Shown: positions 1 to 23,089 of the stretch, in pieces
How the letters are laid out: each line of letters opens with the position of its first letter
Position numbering within the stretch: the first letter of the stretch is position 1
Origin: Xestospongia muta
Taxonomy: Eukaryota; Porifera; Demospongiae; Haplosclerida; Petrosiidae
Length of the DNA: 64,000 bases
Assembly: GCA_963693285.1 (NCBI GenBank)
Contig: OY848925.1
Coordinates: forward strand, 684,501 to 748,500
Reading direction: 5' to 3'
Made by a program: the position numbers and the translations under genes
The notes under the pieces: model-generated
The model's database searches: none
What the model saw: only the letters and a program-made list of their open reading frames with translations
Told to the model about the DNA's origin: nothing

Positions 1-984
1 AAGGCATAAATTAAATGAATAATTAGTCAACAAGAAAGCAAGAAGGTATGACAATGCAAAAAATAGACAAATATTTTTGCTGTTTTTTCTTTCTAATTTC
101 ACATTACTAACCTCATCTCCTACACAGTATTTACCAGATGTAGTTTGAAGTAATTGCTCTAGACCTATAAACAGAATATAGAAGATAAAATGATTGCTTG
201 GAGTATAACATGTTTAATGACTTGCCTTGAAATCCTTTATTAATCCAATGTTTTCCCCACTCAAGTTTAGTATCACCAACATACTGCAAAACCCTCAAAT
301 TCTATATATTAAAAAACAATTATTAATAAACGTTCCTCCATCTTCCACTTTATCCCTCTCTCCATACCTGGATTGGTTGAATACCACAAGCTATTGCCTG
401 TGAAACAGCTCTAACCTAAAACAAACTATTAAATTATTTTATCATAAAATATCTTACCTTCTGCCTCTTGACTGGATCATCTCTAGGTAACAGATATGGG
501 GCACCACGTGTTTCATCCAAATACTCAATAATAGCCATCTAGATTTAATGAGATAATAATAATAAATAAATTATTATAAATTTACTGATTGTGTCAAACA
601 TTGTCCATCAATTTCAAGTGTTGGTACTTCAGCCAGTGGATTGAGCTCACGATAACTGTCGCTATGCTAGGAGAGAATACCAGTAACTATACATTATATA
701 TAGTAAAATGCATTATTTAGCATGTGTTATTTGTAAATAGCTACCTGTTGACCTCCATCTTGCAGCAAATGAACTGCTTTATATTCATACTCAATATTCT
801 TTAGTGCAAGAGCTAAGAAGAAAGGTTAGCCACACCCACTAAATAATCATTATTATAATAGCATCTCACCAATTCTCACTCTCCAAGCACAAGAACTACG
901 AAAATAGGAATACAACACTGGCTGTTAAAGTTAAAATAATAGCAATAAGATTATAATAAAATGCTTTACCTTAACGACAGCCAT
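1..984 (-). CDS. GSTZ1: Maleylacetoacetate isomerase / zeta-class glutathione transferase (3' end beyond window)
   Basis: Cytosolic enzyme that isomerises maleylacetoacetate to fumarylacetoacetate with glutathione in tyrosine catabolism. Eight exons read on the minus strand: 970-984, 870-921, 745-812, 586-666, 458-538, 368-415, 226-301 and 112-164. Phases all agree and give 158 residues of a family of about 215. The N-terminus MAVVK is followed by YSYFRSSCAWRVR, carrying the zeta-class SSCxWRVR active-site motif. Then come EVPTLEIDG and AIIEYLDETR (thioredoxin-fold GSH site), and later the helical domain with GFQGLEQLL and KYCVGDE. The remaining helical-domain exons must lie left of the window. 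The intron between 226 and 164 starts with GC rather than GT. Recognition is by family similarity from memory; the motif match is unambiguous. Confidence 0.93.
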
Positions 985-1117
985 TAGCAGGAGAAAGTAT
1001 CCACAATTTTTAACCCCTTTTTGCTCACATCACACATCCGTACAATCACGTGACCGGTGCGATATATAAAGTTATCCAAAATTTTAACTCCTTCTTTTCA
1101 AGTTTTTATTGTCTCTA
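985..1117. promoter_or_regulatory. Probable bidirectional promoter between GSTZ1 and a rightward transcript
   Basis: Short gap between the minus-strand GSTZ1 start codon and the plus-strand ATG at 1118. It contains CACGTG at about 1048 and TATATAAAG at about 1064-1072, roughly 50 bp upstream of 1118, in plus orientation. Parts of this segment recur in inverted orientation at 7990-8110. Promoter function is inferred from position and the TATA-like element only. Confidence 0.4.
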
Positions 1118-1201
1118 ATGTCAGCAGAAGTTGCTGTCACTGCTATGTCTGGAGGAGTTAAAGGAGCTGTTGTAAAGTTAGATAGAAAGAACAAAAGATA
1201 A
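1118..1201 (+). CDS. Small ORF of 27 aa, possible first exon, unrecognised
   Basis: ATG at 1118 just downstream of a TATA-like element, reading MSAEVAVTAMSGGVKG and ending in a stop after 27 codons; GTAAGG follows at about 1218. It could be a short peptide, an upstream ORF, or the 5' part of the spliced transcript leading to the exons at 2505-2849, but I cannot connect the frames with confidence. A degenerate inverted copy of its beginning lies near 7990-8010. No family recognised. Confidence 0.2.
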   Translation: MSAEVAVTAMSGGVKGAVVKLDRKNKR

Positions 1202-2504
1202 TGAAAAAGAATGTTTAGGTAAGGATTTTTTTATTTTTTGTAACATAAAAAAGCGACATAATGCTATTTTACATTAGTAATACGAAATGAACACAATAAA
1301 ACAAATATTTTGACACAACCAGACAATTTAGTGTCATGCTCAGTATTACAGAATTTACAAATGTACCTATCAGGTATTGCGTTTAGTTTTGGAATAGTAC
1401 ATGTAAGGTACATTCATAATAGATATTAATCACACTGTATCATTCAACAGTTTCAGAACTATCATTATCATCTTTAAAACACTCTCCAAAACTTTTGCAT
1501 CTTTTTTGTAAATGTTACCTTTAAAATATTAATAAAATATTTAATATATTAAATTATTGATTTGCGATCAACTTGGTTTTGATATAGTTGCTGTAGTTGT
1601 TGTTTTCTTCTTTGTTTCTTCTTACTAAAAGGAGAAATTAGAAGAGCCAGCATTGTTAAAAGTATTTAATGATAGGATTGTCAATTATCTCATCTAGTTT
1701 TGTCTCTTCTAAGATTGCTTCAGTTGAAATCTGCTGTTGAAGGATCCGTTGTTGTATCATGTTTGTCATCTTGTCTTCCTCCTATGACTACTCAGACTAT
1801 GACTCACAATCCATTGTTGCTTCAACTACAGTAATCACAGAGTAAACAAAAAGGTACACAACACAGTCTTTGTTGTTGTTTGATCATCTTCATGATATAA
1901 AATGGAACCTTTTGCATCAGGGTTTAATTATCTGTCCTGACAACAGGGACATAGTATACCAGGTGCTCTACATGTTATTTTTTAAATTTTATTATCATAT
2001 GTCACTTTCATATATATATGATATGAATACATATACAATTTGTTACCACTGATGCATACAACAATCTTGGTGCATCACAGTGTTACTATGGCAACAAGTG
2101 TTACTAATCACATAGGCGTATCTAGGGCTCACAACATACCAGGGCTTATTAATTATTCATAAATTAATCGATATTATTAATAGTTATTAGCATTTGTTAT
2201 TATAATTATTGCCATTACAAGTGGGTGCGGTTGGTTAAGCTAAATTGCAATTTTTTATGAGCAGATTGTTTTACCCGGGCAATGCCCGTGCTTGGCCAGG
2301 TCTAAATACACCAGTGACTAATCATTGAAATTTCTTAGTTTTCCATATTGCTACATCACAGCTTTTGCTAATTCCTCAACTGTAGACCTAAGATTACCAG
2401 TTATTGATAATCTTAAAGACATATTTAATACTATCACACACTTGTTTTATACTCCTAATGTCTGCTATATATATGTCTTCATTATCTGTTTCATTTATTT
2501 ATAG
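1202..2504. other. Non-coding interval, no gene seen
   Basis: AT-rich sequence of about 1.3 kb with only short stop-rich reading frames. It may be intron of a rightward transcript starting near 1118, since splice-acceptor-like TTTATAG occurs at its right end. No RNA gene or mobile element recognised. Confidence 0.4.
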
Positions 2505-2849
2505 TGTCTCAATCCAGTCAACCAGCTGATGTACCAACTACCAGTGAAGTCTTACCTCCACCACCTACTATTGTAGACTTGATGAATCATTTAACATGTT
2601 GTCAAATGTCTAGTACTGCTAGTTTGAAAAGTTTTATAAAAGATATTATTTCAGGAACTGTGAGTAATAGTTTAATAGTTATGAACAACTAGTGTTTAAT
2701 TTGTTTTGCTGTTGTTGAAGGTTGAAATTATTAAGAAAGTTGAAGAATTTAAGAAGATGTCTCCTCAAACAAAAGTAATGACGACTGACTGGCTGACTCT
2801 CTCTCTCTCTCTCTGGGACTAGGACATCTCAAAGAAAGCTAATATTAGG
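2505..2849 (+). CDS. Spliced coding exons, weakly MED30-like; incomplete model
   Basis: Three exons join with consistent phase. 2505-2659 follows TTTATAG and starts with TG, which could complete a split ATG. 2721-2774 and a 27-nt microexon 2823-2849 follow, with GT donors after each. The product begins SQSSQPADVPTTSE and contains STASLKSFIKDIISGTVEII, which by eye resembles the Mediator subunit 30 region NTASLCRIGQETVQDIV. A further fragment at about 3100-3171 reads DVYNKIHRGIIDPIIAKAQR, reminiscent of the MED30 segment VYDKCNENCGGMDPIP, but an in-frame TGA precedes it and I cannot place its acceptor. It is either a small Mediator subunit gene with exons I missed, or a decaying copy. The assignment is tentative. 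Confidence 0.3.
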
Positions 2850-3890
2850 GTAAGACTACAGATATAGATTTCTCTCTAAGTCTTAATCCATATATTCAAA
2901 TACTAAATATACCGGTTATATGATTTAGAAGATGACACGCTTCAAGCTATTATACATAGCTATGATGTAAAAGAGACCAAATGTCACATAATCATTCATT
3001 AATAATAATTTATTAATAATACATTATGTAATAAAATCACACATAATTTCCATTGATATTAACAGAATCTTATTTCCATATTAGGAAATAACTTGATTGT
3101 GTGAAGATGTATACAATAAAATACACAGAGGAATTATTGATCCGATAATAGCTAAAGCACAAAGAGAAGGTACGTCTGGAGACCCAATACAGTAACCAAT
3201 CCATAACCTATTTCAGCCTGCATGAACACGCTTCCTTAATATATTGCTAAAAATTAAAAGGAGGTAAATGTGGAGGAGACACGTTATTATAAAGATAAAA
3301 ATGATAAATAAATGATATTTAGCTAATGCCATTCTTTTTGTGTCCATTTGGACATAGCACTGAGAAGCCAGTTACAAAGGAGAAAATGGATCAAGATATA
3401 CCTGGTATGGCAGCAAAACTGGACCTAGAGTCTCTATAACAGTAACATTCTTGTATACAGATATTTCATGTAACTTGGATGTCATTGAGAGAAAGATGTC
3501 AATTAACATTCTTTGTTTTTTTTTTCTAGTTGCATTGTTCAGTGGACTGGGTTATAGAATTACAAGCTAACCAACAAAGCTGGTTAATACAATTGGTTAA
3601 ATACTACATAATATCGTCAGCTGGTGACTAGTATTAATGCTGATCAAAAACCGTCACTGAAGTTATATAATTCTGGTTTAACTATAATCGTTTGTTTCAG
3701 TCAACATTATTTGTGACATTACATTACAAAGACGAAGCTGTCATACTTGTTGTTAACAATTTTGGAGCTAGAATAGATAGTGTACTGTAATGTTTTTTGT
3801 ATTTAGAAGATTTTTAATTAATTGTTGATCAGATCAATTAAAGATCAATTAAAAATCAATTAATGTTGGTCACGCGTGGTTGGAGCCTGC
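2850..3890. other. Interval with possible exon fragments only
   Basis: Apart from the 3100-3171 fragment mentioned with the MED30-like exons, two short pieces look exon-like. One follows TTTTTTTCTAG at about 3530 and stays open for about 30 codons. The other, at about 3710-3790, reads VILVVNNFGARIDSVL before a stop, vaguely recalling the VNNLGG strand of dihydroxyacetone kinases. Neither is enough to call a gene. Confidence 0.25.
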
Positions 3891-4019
3891 TGTTATTTCC
3901 CGCCAAATTGTCACGAGTTTGTGCCTTGTGTTTGTCGTAATGAAGCGTGACAGAGATGTCTTGAAAATATTAAAAAGACTCCATTTGAAAGCCTTTTTAG
4001 TTCACAGACCCCCGTGGGT

Positions 4020-4130
4020 CTTCGTCGCTAGGACTCATCTCTTCGTTCTCCACTTCGATCCTCTTCACGACTCGTCTCTTCGTTCTCCACTTCGACCCTC
4101 TTAACGACTCGTCTCTTTGTTCGTCACTTC
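4020..4130. repeat. Degenerate ~40-bp tandem repeat
   Basis: Two to three imperfect units built on CTCGTCTCTTCGTTCTCCAC followed by TTCGA-CCTCTT-ACGA. It lies in a pyrimidine-rich stretch and is followed at 4310-4380 by a second short tandem array based on CTGTTCTCTGATGTTT. Non-coding. Confidence 0.6.
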
Positions 4131-4513
4131 GTTGGATCCTTCCTCTTCGCTGGATCATCATTTTCTTTTCTGTTCTTTTTTATTTAATTATTATTTTATT
4201 TATTTTCTGTTTTTTTTTTAATTTTTATCTTTTTATTTTTGTTCAGTTCGCTAATTGACTTTTCTCTTCGTTTCTACAGGATTCAATTGGAAGTTACCAC
4301 GAGTTGTCTGATGTTCTCTGATGTTTTAAACTGTTCTCTGATAGTTTAGACTGTTCTCTGGTGTTTTGACTGTTCTCAGTTCTCTGGATGTAAAAGATGA
4401 GTCGCTCTCCTGCCTGGTCTCTTCTATCTTCTTCTTTCAAGCCTTCTTTCCTTTTCTTTTTTTTTCTTTTTTTTTTTTTGGGCTATCCAGCCCACACAAA
4501 CTCTATTCATCAT

Positions 4514-4589
4514 CTTCCCCCTGCCGCCTGGCGGCCTCAAAAAAAAAATTTTTTTTTAATATCCGAGGCCGCCAGGTGGCGGGGGGAAG
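4514..4589. repeat. 25-bp GC-rich inverted repeat (hairpin) around an A/T spacer
   Basis: Left arm 4514-4538 starts CTTCCCCCTGCCGCC and right arm 4565-4589 ends GGTGGCGGGGGGAAG. The arms are reverse complements with two mismatches, one of which would be a G:U pair in RNA. The spacer is a run of A then T. The block is strikingly GC-rich inside AT-rich surroundings. It could be a remnant of a foldback element or a structured transcript; no coding content is evident. Confidence 0.8.
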
Positions 4590-4599
4590 CTCTGATCTT

Positions 4600-5600
4600 C
4601 TAGGGTGCGTGTGTGTTGGTGGTCCCTTTTCACTTCCTCTGTCTCTCTTCACTCTCTATCTACTCATTGTCACCATCAGTACATAACTACTCTCTCTTTC
4701 TTTCCCTGCAGGAGCAGCACTGGTGAAAAAGGTGAGCTGTCTCTCCATCCATTCACTTCTCATCCATCTTTAGTTATCCAGTTGTTACTCTTCTTATTTT
4801 CTCCCTCTATGTTCTCAACTTGTGGACTGACTGGACTCTTGGGAACTCTCCATCATCTCTTTTCTATAATTGTTGGATTGGAGACCTTCACTGGACTTGT
4901 TAGGGACTCTTCAACTACAGAGACTGTTTTTTATTTTCAACTACAGACATTGTTTTTTTTTATTTTTTATTTTTTGCTGTCATTTTTTCTTTTTAAAAAA
5001 AGTTTTTTTTTTTTTATTTTTTGCTTTATATTATTTTTTGCTTTATATTAATTTTCTTATAATAAATTTTTTGCTTTATATTAATTTTCTTATAATAACA
5101 TTTTTCACTAAATTTGTCAATTTAACTTTGAAAATATTTAACAATTATTTTTATACCTTTAATTTTTTTATTAAAAATGAATTAGTTTAGAATTCAATTT
5201 CTTTTGAAACTCTAATACAACAATCAGTTTACTTTTCATTGCTCTTGTATACTATAATCACTGAATTCTATCTTTTTACAACTATAGTATTATTATGTAA
5301 TTATATATCATTTTATTTATTATACCTACGTCAATCACTTCTTTATTATTGTTAATTTAGTTTGTATTTCCTTTTTTACATTAATTTTAATCAAGAATCA
5401 TTTTTTACCAAAATTAATTAAAAATCTATTAAAGCTTTTTGCTTGTTAGTCGCGTGCTAATAATTGAGATTTTCCCGCCATAATCATTGTCACGCGTTCT
5501 TTTACTAGTTGTGTACACGTGCTGATAATATTTTTCCCGCCCAATCAATGTGGTTTAATTTCTATTTCAGTTTTATTAATCAAGTTCTTCTTGTTTCTTT
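4600..5600. other. T-rich non-coding interval
   Basis: Long T-rich runs generate artefactual open frames rich in Phe, Leu and Ser. A short direct repeat of about 30 bp (TTTGCTTTATATTA...) occurs at 5030-5095. Two TTTCCCGCC-type motifs sit at about 5474 and 5533. No gene recognised. Confidence 0.5.
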
Positions 5601-5603
5601 TAA

Positions 5604-6185
5604 TAGTCAAAATTAATCTTTATTTATTGTTTAATTTTTTTAAAACTAAAGAAGTTTAGGGTTCAGTGTCTACACACAAATTTTATTACCCTTTTTATAA
5701 TTGTAGATAAGACCAAAAAATTATAGCATTAAATTTGTGCCATCATTATCATGTAATCTTAAATACAAAATTGAGCATACAACTGAGTTCCATGGCTCAC
5801 CAAGTGATGTAAAGGCTCTGATATGCAGTATTGGAATGTGTCTATTTATTAGTATGGGTTTGAGTCCTACTTGTTTCAGTGTCTGTTTACTACACAACTA
5901 TTAGCAAACAAATTATTCTTTTTTTAAAAGAACAATTAATCTTTATTTATCATTTAATTTTTTTAAACTATTTAAGAAGTTTAGGGTTCAGCGTCTACAC
6001 ACAAATTTTATTACACTTCTTTTAAAAATTGAGCATACAACTGAGTTCCATTAAAGGACTCTGCTATACAGTATCAGAATGAGTCTATTAGTATGGGTTT
6101 GAGTCCAACTTGTTTGATACTTGTCTGTGTGTCTATTACGTAACTATTAGCAAACTAAATTATTCTTTTTTTAAAAGAATAACAA
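5604..6185. repeat. Tandemly duplicated ~0.3-kb unit with a tRNA-like (SINE-like) core
   Basis: Two diverged direct copies, about 5604-5925 and 5928-6185. Both carry AAGAAGTTTAGGGTTCAG, then GTCTACACACAAATTTTATTA, then TTGAGCATACAACTGAGTTC. Copy 1 contains CATGGCTCACCAAGTGATG (A-box-like) and, about 60 bp on, GGGTTTGAGTCCTACT, which fits a Pol III B box (GGTTYGANTCC). Spacing and sequence recall a class II tRNA such as Leu or Ser. The second copy keeps GGGTTTGAGTCC but lost part of the A-box side. I read this as a tRNA-derived SINE or tRNA pseudogene embedded in a duplicated unit. Confidence 0.5.
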
Positions 6186-6189
6186 ACAT

Positions 6190-7078
6190 GATAGTGGGTA
6201 GTAGGATATCAACAAACTACAATTAAAATGTACACCTAAAATCAATTGAACAATTATAATTCATTGCCTTAGCTTTGTATCCAGATGCTTGATGAACATT
6301 TATAAGTATAAATTTAATAAAACATGGAATATCCTCATCCTAATCCAAATTTTGTTTAGATAATGCAGTAGTATGCAAAAAATAGATTATGTGGAAAATG
6401 CGATTCATTTTAAAAGTGGAGATATTTCAGGGTAAACTAGGATAACTGGTTTGTCTTGGTCTGTAGAACTGGTTTGATAAAGATTCGACAGATATTCTGA
6501 AAAAAGAGAGTATTACAAAGTTTATTTGGTGGTCTAGTTTTATACCAGTAATCTCTTCTTATTTATTAAAAACAATATCTTATTAATGGCGTAATCAAAT
6601 TTTATTCTCATAATAATATATTCTAAACTAAGAACATCCTCTATATTGAACTCTCCTCAGTGTTCTGATCCAGTCCATGCTAATATCCCAAAGGGTCCAC
6701 TACAGACTACAGAGAGGGTCACATCTTAAAAGCATCTCTTCATTATAGACACTTTTAAACCTTATTTTTCTTAGATATATATCCTTCACCCTCCAGTCCA
6801 TACATGAACTAGACCATACCACTTCTTACATATACATGTACTTACTTTCTATCTGGACTAAGGGTCCATCCAGCCAAGGACCAGCTAAGATTCTTGTTAT
6901 ACTAAGAGCTAACCAAACAGTTATGGGCTTTGCTGACTATTAGCATCATAACGGAGACTGTTGAGTATGTGGAGAGGTATAATTGAAGAACTGTTTGTTC
7001 CAGTCAATACATCAAGCCTATAGAAAAGAAGAAAGGATGCAATGGAATTAAGATTCAAGGAAACTCTATTTCATATGA
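6190..7078. other. Intergenic sequence, nothing recognised
   Basis: AT-rich, with no convincing reading frame, splice pattern or repeat family. Confidence 0.4.
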
Positions 7079-7115
7079 AAGCCGAGGATGGACATTCTAA
7101 TTCCTATTTCCTGTT
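7079..7115. repeat. Partial copy of the MITE terminus found at 7350-7436
   Basis: The sequence AAGCCGAGGATGGACATTC followed by TAATTCCTATTTC matches the terminal inverted repeat of the nearby 87-bp element and part of its interior, but the second terminus is missing. A solo or truncated copy. Confidence 0.5.
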
Positions 7116-7349
7116 TCTTCTGTGCATCTTTGTGTATTTTAAATATTCCAATTAATGACCTTGATAACTTTCAATTTCTTTTTCCTTATTCCATTCTTTG
7201 CACATGTGCCATTTCTAGGCTTTTCTTGTTATTAATAAAACAGAGAGTACAAGCACCACGAACTATATCTTAGAATCAAGTGTCAGTGAGATGTTTCTAG
7301 TTGGGTTGGGTTCCTGATTTTGGTTGTATATTCTATGAATGTTATTTAC

Positions 7350-7436
7350 GGAAGCCGAGGACATACATTCCAACTCCATATAATCCCATTTGATTAAAAT
7401 AAGAAATAGGAATTGGAATGTCTGTCCTTAGCTTCC
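7350..7436. mobile_element. 87-bp MITE-like element with 28-bp terminal inverted repeats
   Basis: The left end GGAAGCCGAGGACATACATT and the right end, which reads GGAAGCTAAGGACAGACATT on the other strand, are inverted repeats over about 28 bp with four mismatches. They flank about 30 bp of AT-rich DNA. There is no coding capacity, so it would be non-autonomous. A partial copy lies about 270 bp to the left. Superfamily not assignable; flanking target-site duplication not obvious. Confidence 0.65.
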
Positions 7437-7989
7437 ATAATTTCAGGATGCTTATTCTATATTCTAATCTTGTACTCATACCAAGTACTACTAAACCCAC
7501 TATAAGGACACTCATTGATAAAACCAAGGCGATGAATACCGACAGATGATAAAAGTTATAGTTGATAGACGAATTGATGGATAGAGATGGATAGATATTG
7601 TAGATAGCTATGTGGGACATTAGATAGATGTATTAATAGATAATACTTACCTGCCAGTAGTCCATGTCCAATTATTGCAGTAATTCTAATAAACATATGA
7701 ACAGTCTATACCAATATAGAGTAAATAACACATAGTAATAGCAGAACTTACTAAGGCAAACTTTGAACTAGTCATATCTCACTATGTTCTTTTACTTCTA
7801 CAACAGTTATCTGATTTTGAAGAGTGGTCTCTTTATGTGGCAACTCTTGTGTACTCAAACCAATAAACAAAGCAGCTAATGATTCCAATTTATTGCCCTG
7901 GTCGCTGCTCCATCATCGACTGGAACCTCCTGAAACATCAACAGTATTTGGTGGATGTAGATCAGAGATAGTTAGAGGAAGCCCTCTAT

Positions 7990-8115
7990 TAAAGATAGAA
8001 CTTCTGCTGACGTGAGAGAATTCAATAAGAACAAAAAAAAGAAGGGGTTAAAATTTTGGATAACTTTCTCCGGCTAATGGCTGTCTACCTTAACACTGGA
8101 GGCCATTGTTAATGG
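7990..8115 (-). repeat. Inverted partial copy of the GSTZ1 promoter and first exon
   Basis: Read in inverted orientation, this segment repeats about 970-1150. The block GACAGCCATTAGC-GGAGAAAG, the TTATCCAAAATTTTAAC block and the CAGCAGAAGTT block occur in the same order, with about 55 bp of the original missing. The GSTZ1 start region becomes ATGGCTGTC followed by a different, quickly terminated frame, so the copy is not a working GSTZ1 start. It lies about 150 bp upstream of the POMT2 start codon and may contribute to that promoter (inference). Confidence 0.65.
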
Positions 8116-8256
8116 GTTTACGGAAATATACCGAAACATTCTATATTTTACACATGAATGCATGCCAGTAAAAATTTATTTAATATTCCGTATACTATAA
8201 AAAAATAATTTAACTCTTTATGGACAAGACTCCCTGATTCTGAAGATAAAATCAGA

Positions 8257-21287
<13,031 letters not shown>

Positions 21288-21599
21288 AACTACCAAAGGA
21301 AAATATCACATCTTAATAACATGTGGTAGATATACATTAATGATTGATTTCCTTTCTCTCTTTTTTTTTGATAATTTTCAACCAATGTAAGCTTTCAATT
21401 TGCTATTTTAAAAAATTATTATTTCTCTCTCTGTTTCTCTTTAATATCTTTTGTCATCAGGTGCTTTTGTTTCAGGTAAGAATGCTTTGAATCTTCTGCT
21501 ACAGGCTAGGCCAGGTGTGTTGTCAACAGTTATAAAAATTTGCCAAATCCAAAGCGACAAAATTATAATTACTACGTCACAATGGGTAGACACGCCCCT

Positions 21600-21704
21600 C
21601 GCTCATGCACTAATATAAAAGCACTGAAATCGAACTAAACTCGCAACTAACTTGTGATCTAGTCCAGCAATAAAGAAATTGATATCTTCTCTCGATCAAA
21701 AGTC
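21600..21704 (+). promoter_or_regulatory. TATA-containing promoter of the Rho-like gene
   Basis: TATAAAA at about 21614-21620, roughly 90 bp upstream of the ATG at 21705, in the 417-bp gap after POMT2. Function inferred from position. Confidence 0.5.
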
Positions 21705-22738
21705 ATGGGTGGTAAAGATAGTCCTCCTCCTACAGTTCTTGTTGATGGTGGTCAGCAACATCATACCTTACTTGTGAAAGGCAGCCCTCCACACTCTCCT
21801 GTGAGATGTTCTTCAGTTTCATCTTCTCCTGCAGTTACTTCTCCATCTACTGCATCTTCTTCTTGCTCCTCATCTCCTGCCTCTTCTCCTGGTCCTGATA
21901 GGAAAATTTCTCCAAGTATCCGTTACGTCCCTCGCAGCAAATCTGCTGTCAATTTAGAACTTCATAGAGACGCACTTTCCTCTGCATCACGCGAGAGAAG
22001 TGGATCAGTCATATCTCACTCACCAGTACAAGCCTACATGGAATGCTTAACGCCACAGTCCCTAAAGTGTGTCATAGTAGGAGACAGTGGAACTGGTAAG
22101 ACAGCCATGTTGATGAGTTACACTATGGAGAAGTTCATAGCAGAACACACACCAACTATTTATGACAAATTTTCAAGTAAGTCATTTTTAAAGTACAACA
22201 ATATTACTATTAGATTGTCACTCATAATACTCATTTATTGACTTTTCTTTTCTTTCTTTTCATAGCATCTCTATCTGTTCATGGAAAGAGAATTAATATG
22301 ACTCTCTGTGACACCTCAGGAGCAGATGATTTTGGTCACCTAAGACCGCTATGTTATCCTCAAGCAGATGTCGCTTTAATATGTTTCTCTGTCACTGACT
22401 ACAGCTCATTTGAAAATGCACGTAACAAATGGATTAAGGAATTGAGGAGACATTGTCCAGGAGTACCAGTGATTCTAGTTGGCACGCATACAGATAAAAG
22501 AGACACTAGTACTTTATTAAGAGACTTTAAATCTGCAAGTAGAAGATATATAAGTAGATCAGAAGGACTAAGAGCAGCATCAAATATGAAGGCAGTCACT
22601 TATATTGAGTGCTCACCTCGCACACACTACAATGTCAAAGCTGTTTTTGATGAAGCTATTGCTACAGTTATGGAACTCAATTCAAGTAAAATTAATAAGC
22701 CGACTCAATGTATAGGAGCTGGCTGTACTATTTTATAA
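21705..22738 (+). CDS. Atypical Rnd-like Rho family GTPase with Ser/Pro-rich N-terminal extension
   Basis: Two exons, 21705-22176 and 22266-22738 (945 nt, 314 aa). Residues 1-117 are rich in Ser and Pro and have no fold I recognise. From about residue 118 a Rho domain follows: P-loop GDSGTGKTAML, switch I HTPTIYDKFS, switch II DTSGADDFGHLRPLCYP, then VALICFSV, LVGTHTDKRD (the TKxD-like base motif is THTD) and IECSP. It ends CTIL, a CaaX box predicted to be geranylgeranylated. Relative to Ras numbering, Gly12 is Ser, Ala59 is Ser and Gln61 is Ala. The same positions are substituted in vertebrate Rnd proteins (GDSxxGKT, DTSGS), which do not hydrolyse GTP. It is therefore expected to be constitutively GTP-bound at membranes and controlled by expression or phosphorylation. 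The extension also recalls RhoU/RhoV. Confidence 0.9.
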
Positions 22739-23089
22739 GATATTTTCTTATATCATTCTTTCTATATTTTCTTCAAGCATTCCTTTACTGTCATTTCTAA
22801 CTCATGCTCCTCATATTACTAATTGTCATTTGTATTATAAATTTACTTTATGTTCGTGTGTTTTTTTGTTACTGCGAATTATTACCATATTCAGCTCTGG
22901 TTAGCTGATGTTTAAAAAATGCATAGAATGCATATTAATTAATTATTAATAATAATTATTATATAAATTTTTACTAACTTTAATAATATTAATGGTTAAA
23001 AATAATTATTGTCATCATGACATCCGCTCGATTGCGCGGGGCAAGTAAGCTCCACCTTACTTAAATGTGGCACATCAAAGAATTTCAAG
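22739..23089. other. Short intergenic gap
   Basis: 3' region of the Rho-like gene and 5' region of UBR7. AT-rich, with an ATTAATTAATTATTAAT-type low-complexity stretch around 22930-22980. Nothing else seen. Confidence 0.5.

Noticed and set aside
3710..3790. Dihydroxyacetone kinase fragment (VILVVNNFGA)
   Set aside because: A single short match without neighbouring exons; insufficient to call even a pseudogene.
4366..5190. Overlapping Phe/Ser-rich open frames
   Set aside because: T-rich low-complexity DNA with no homology or codon pattern.
22399..22599. Minus-strand frame in the Rho gene
   Set aside because: Shadow of the conserved GTPase exon.
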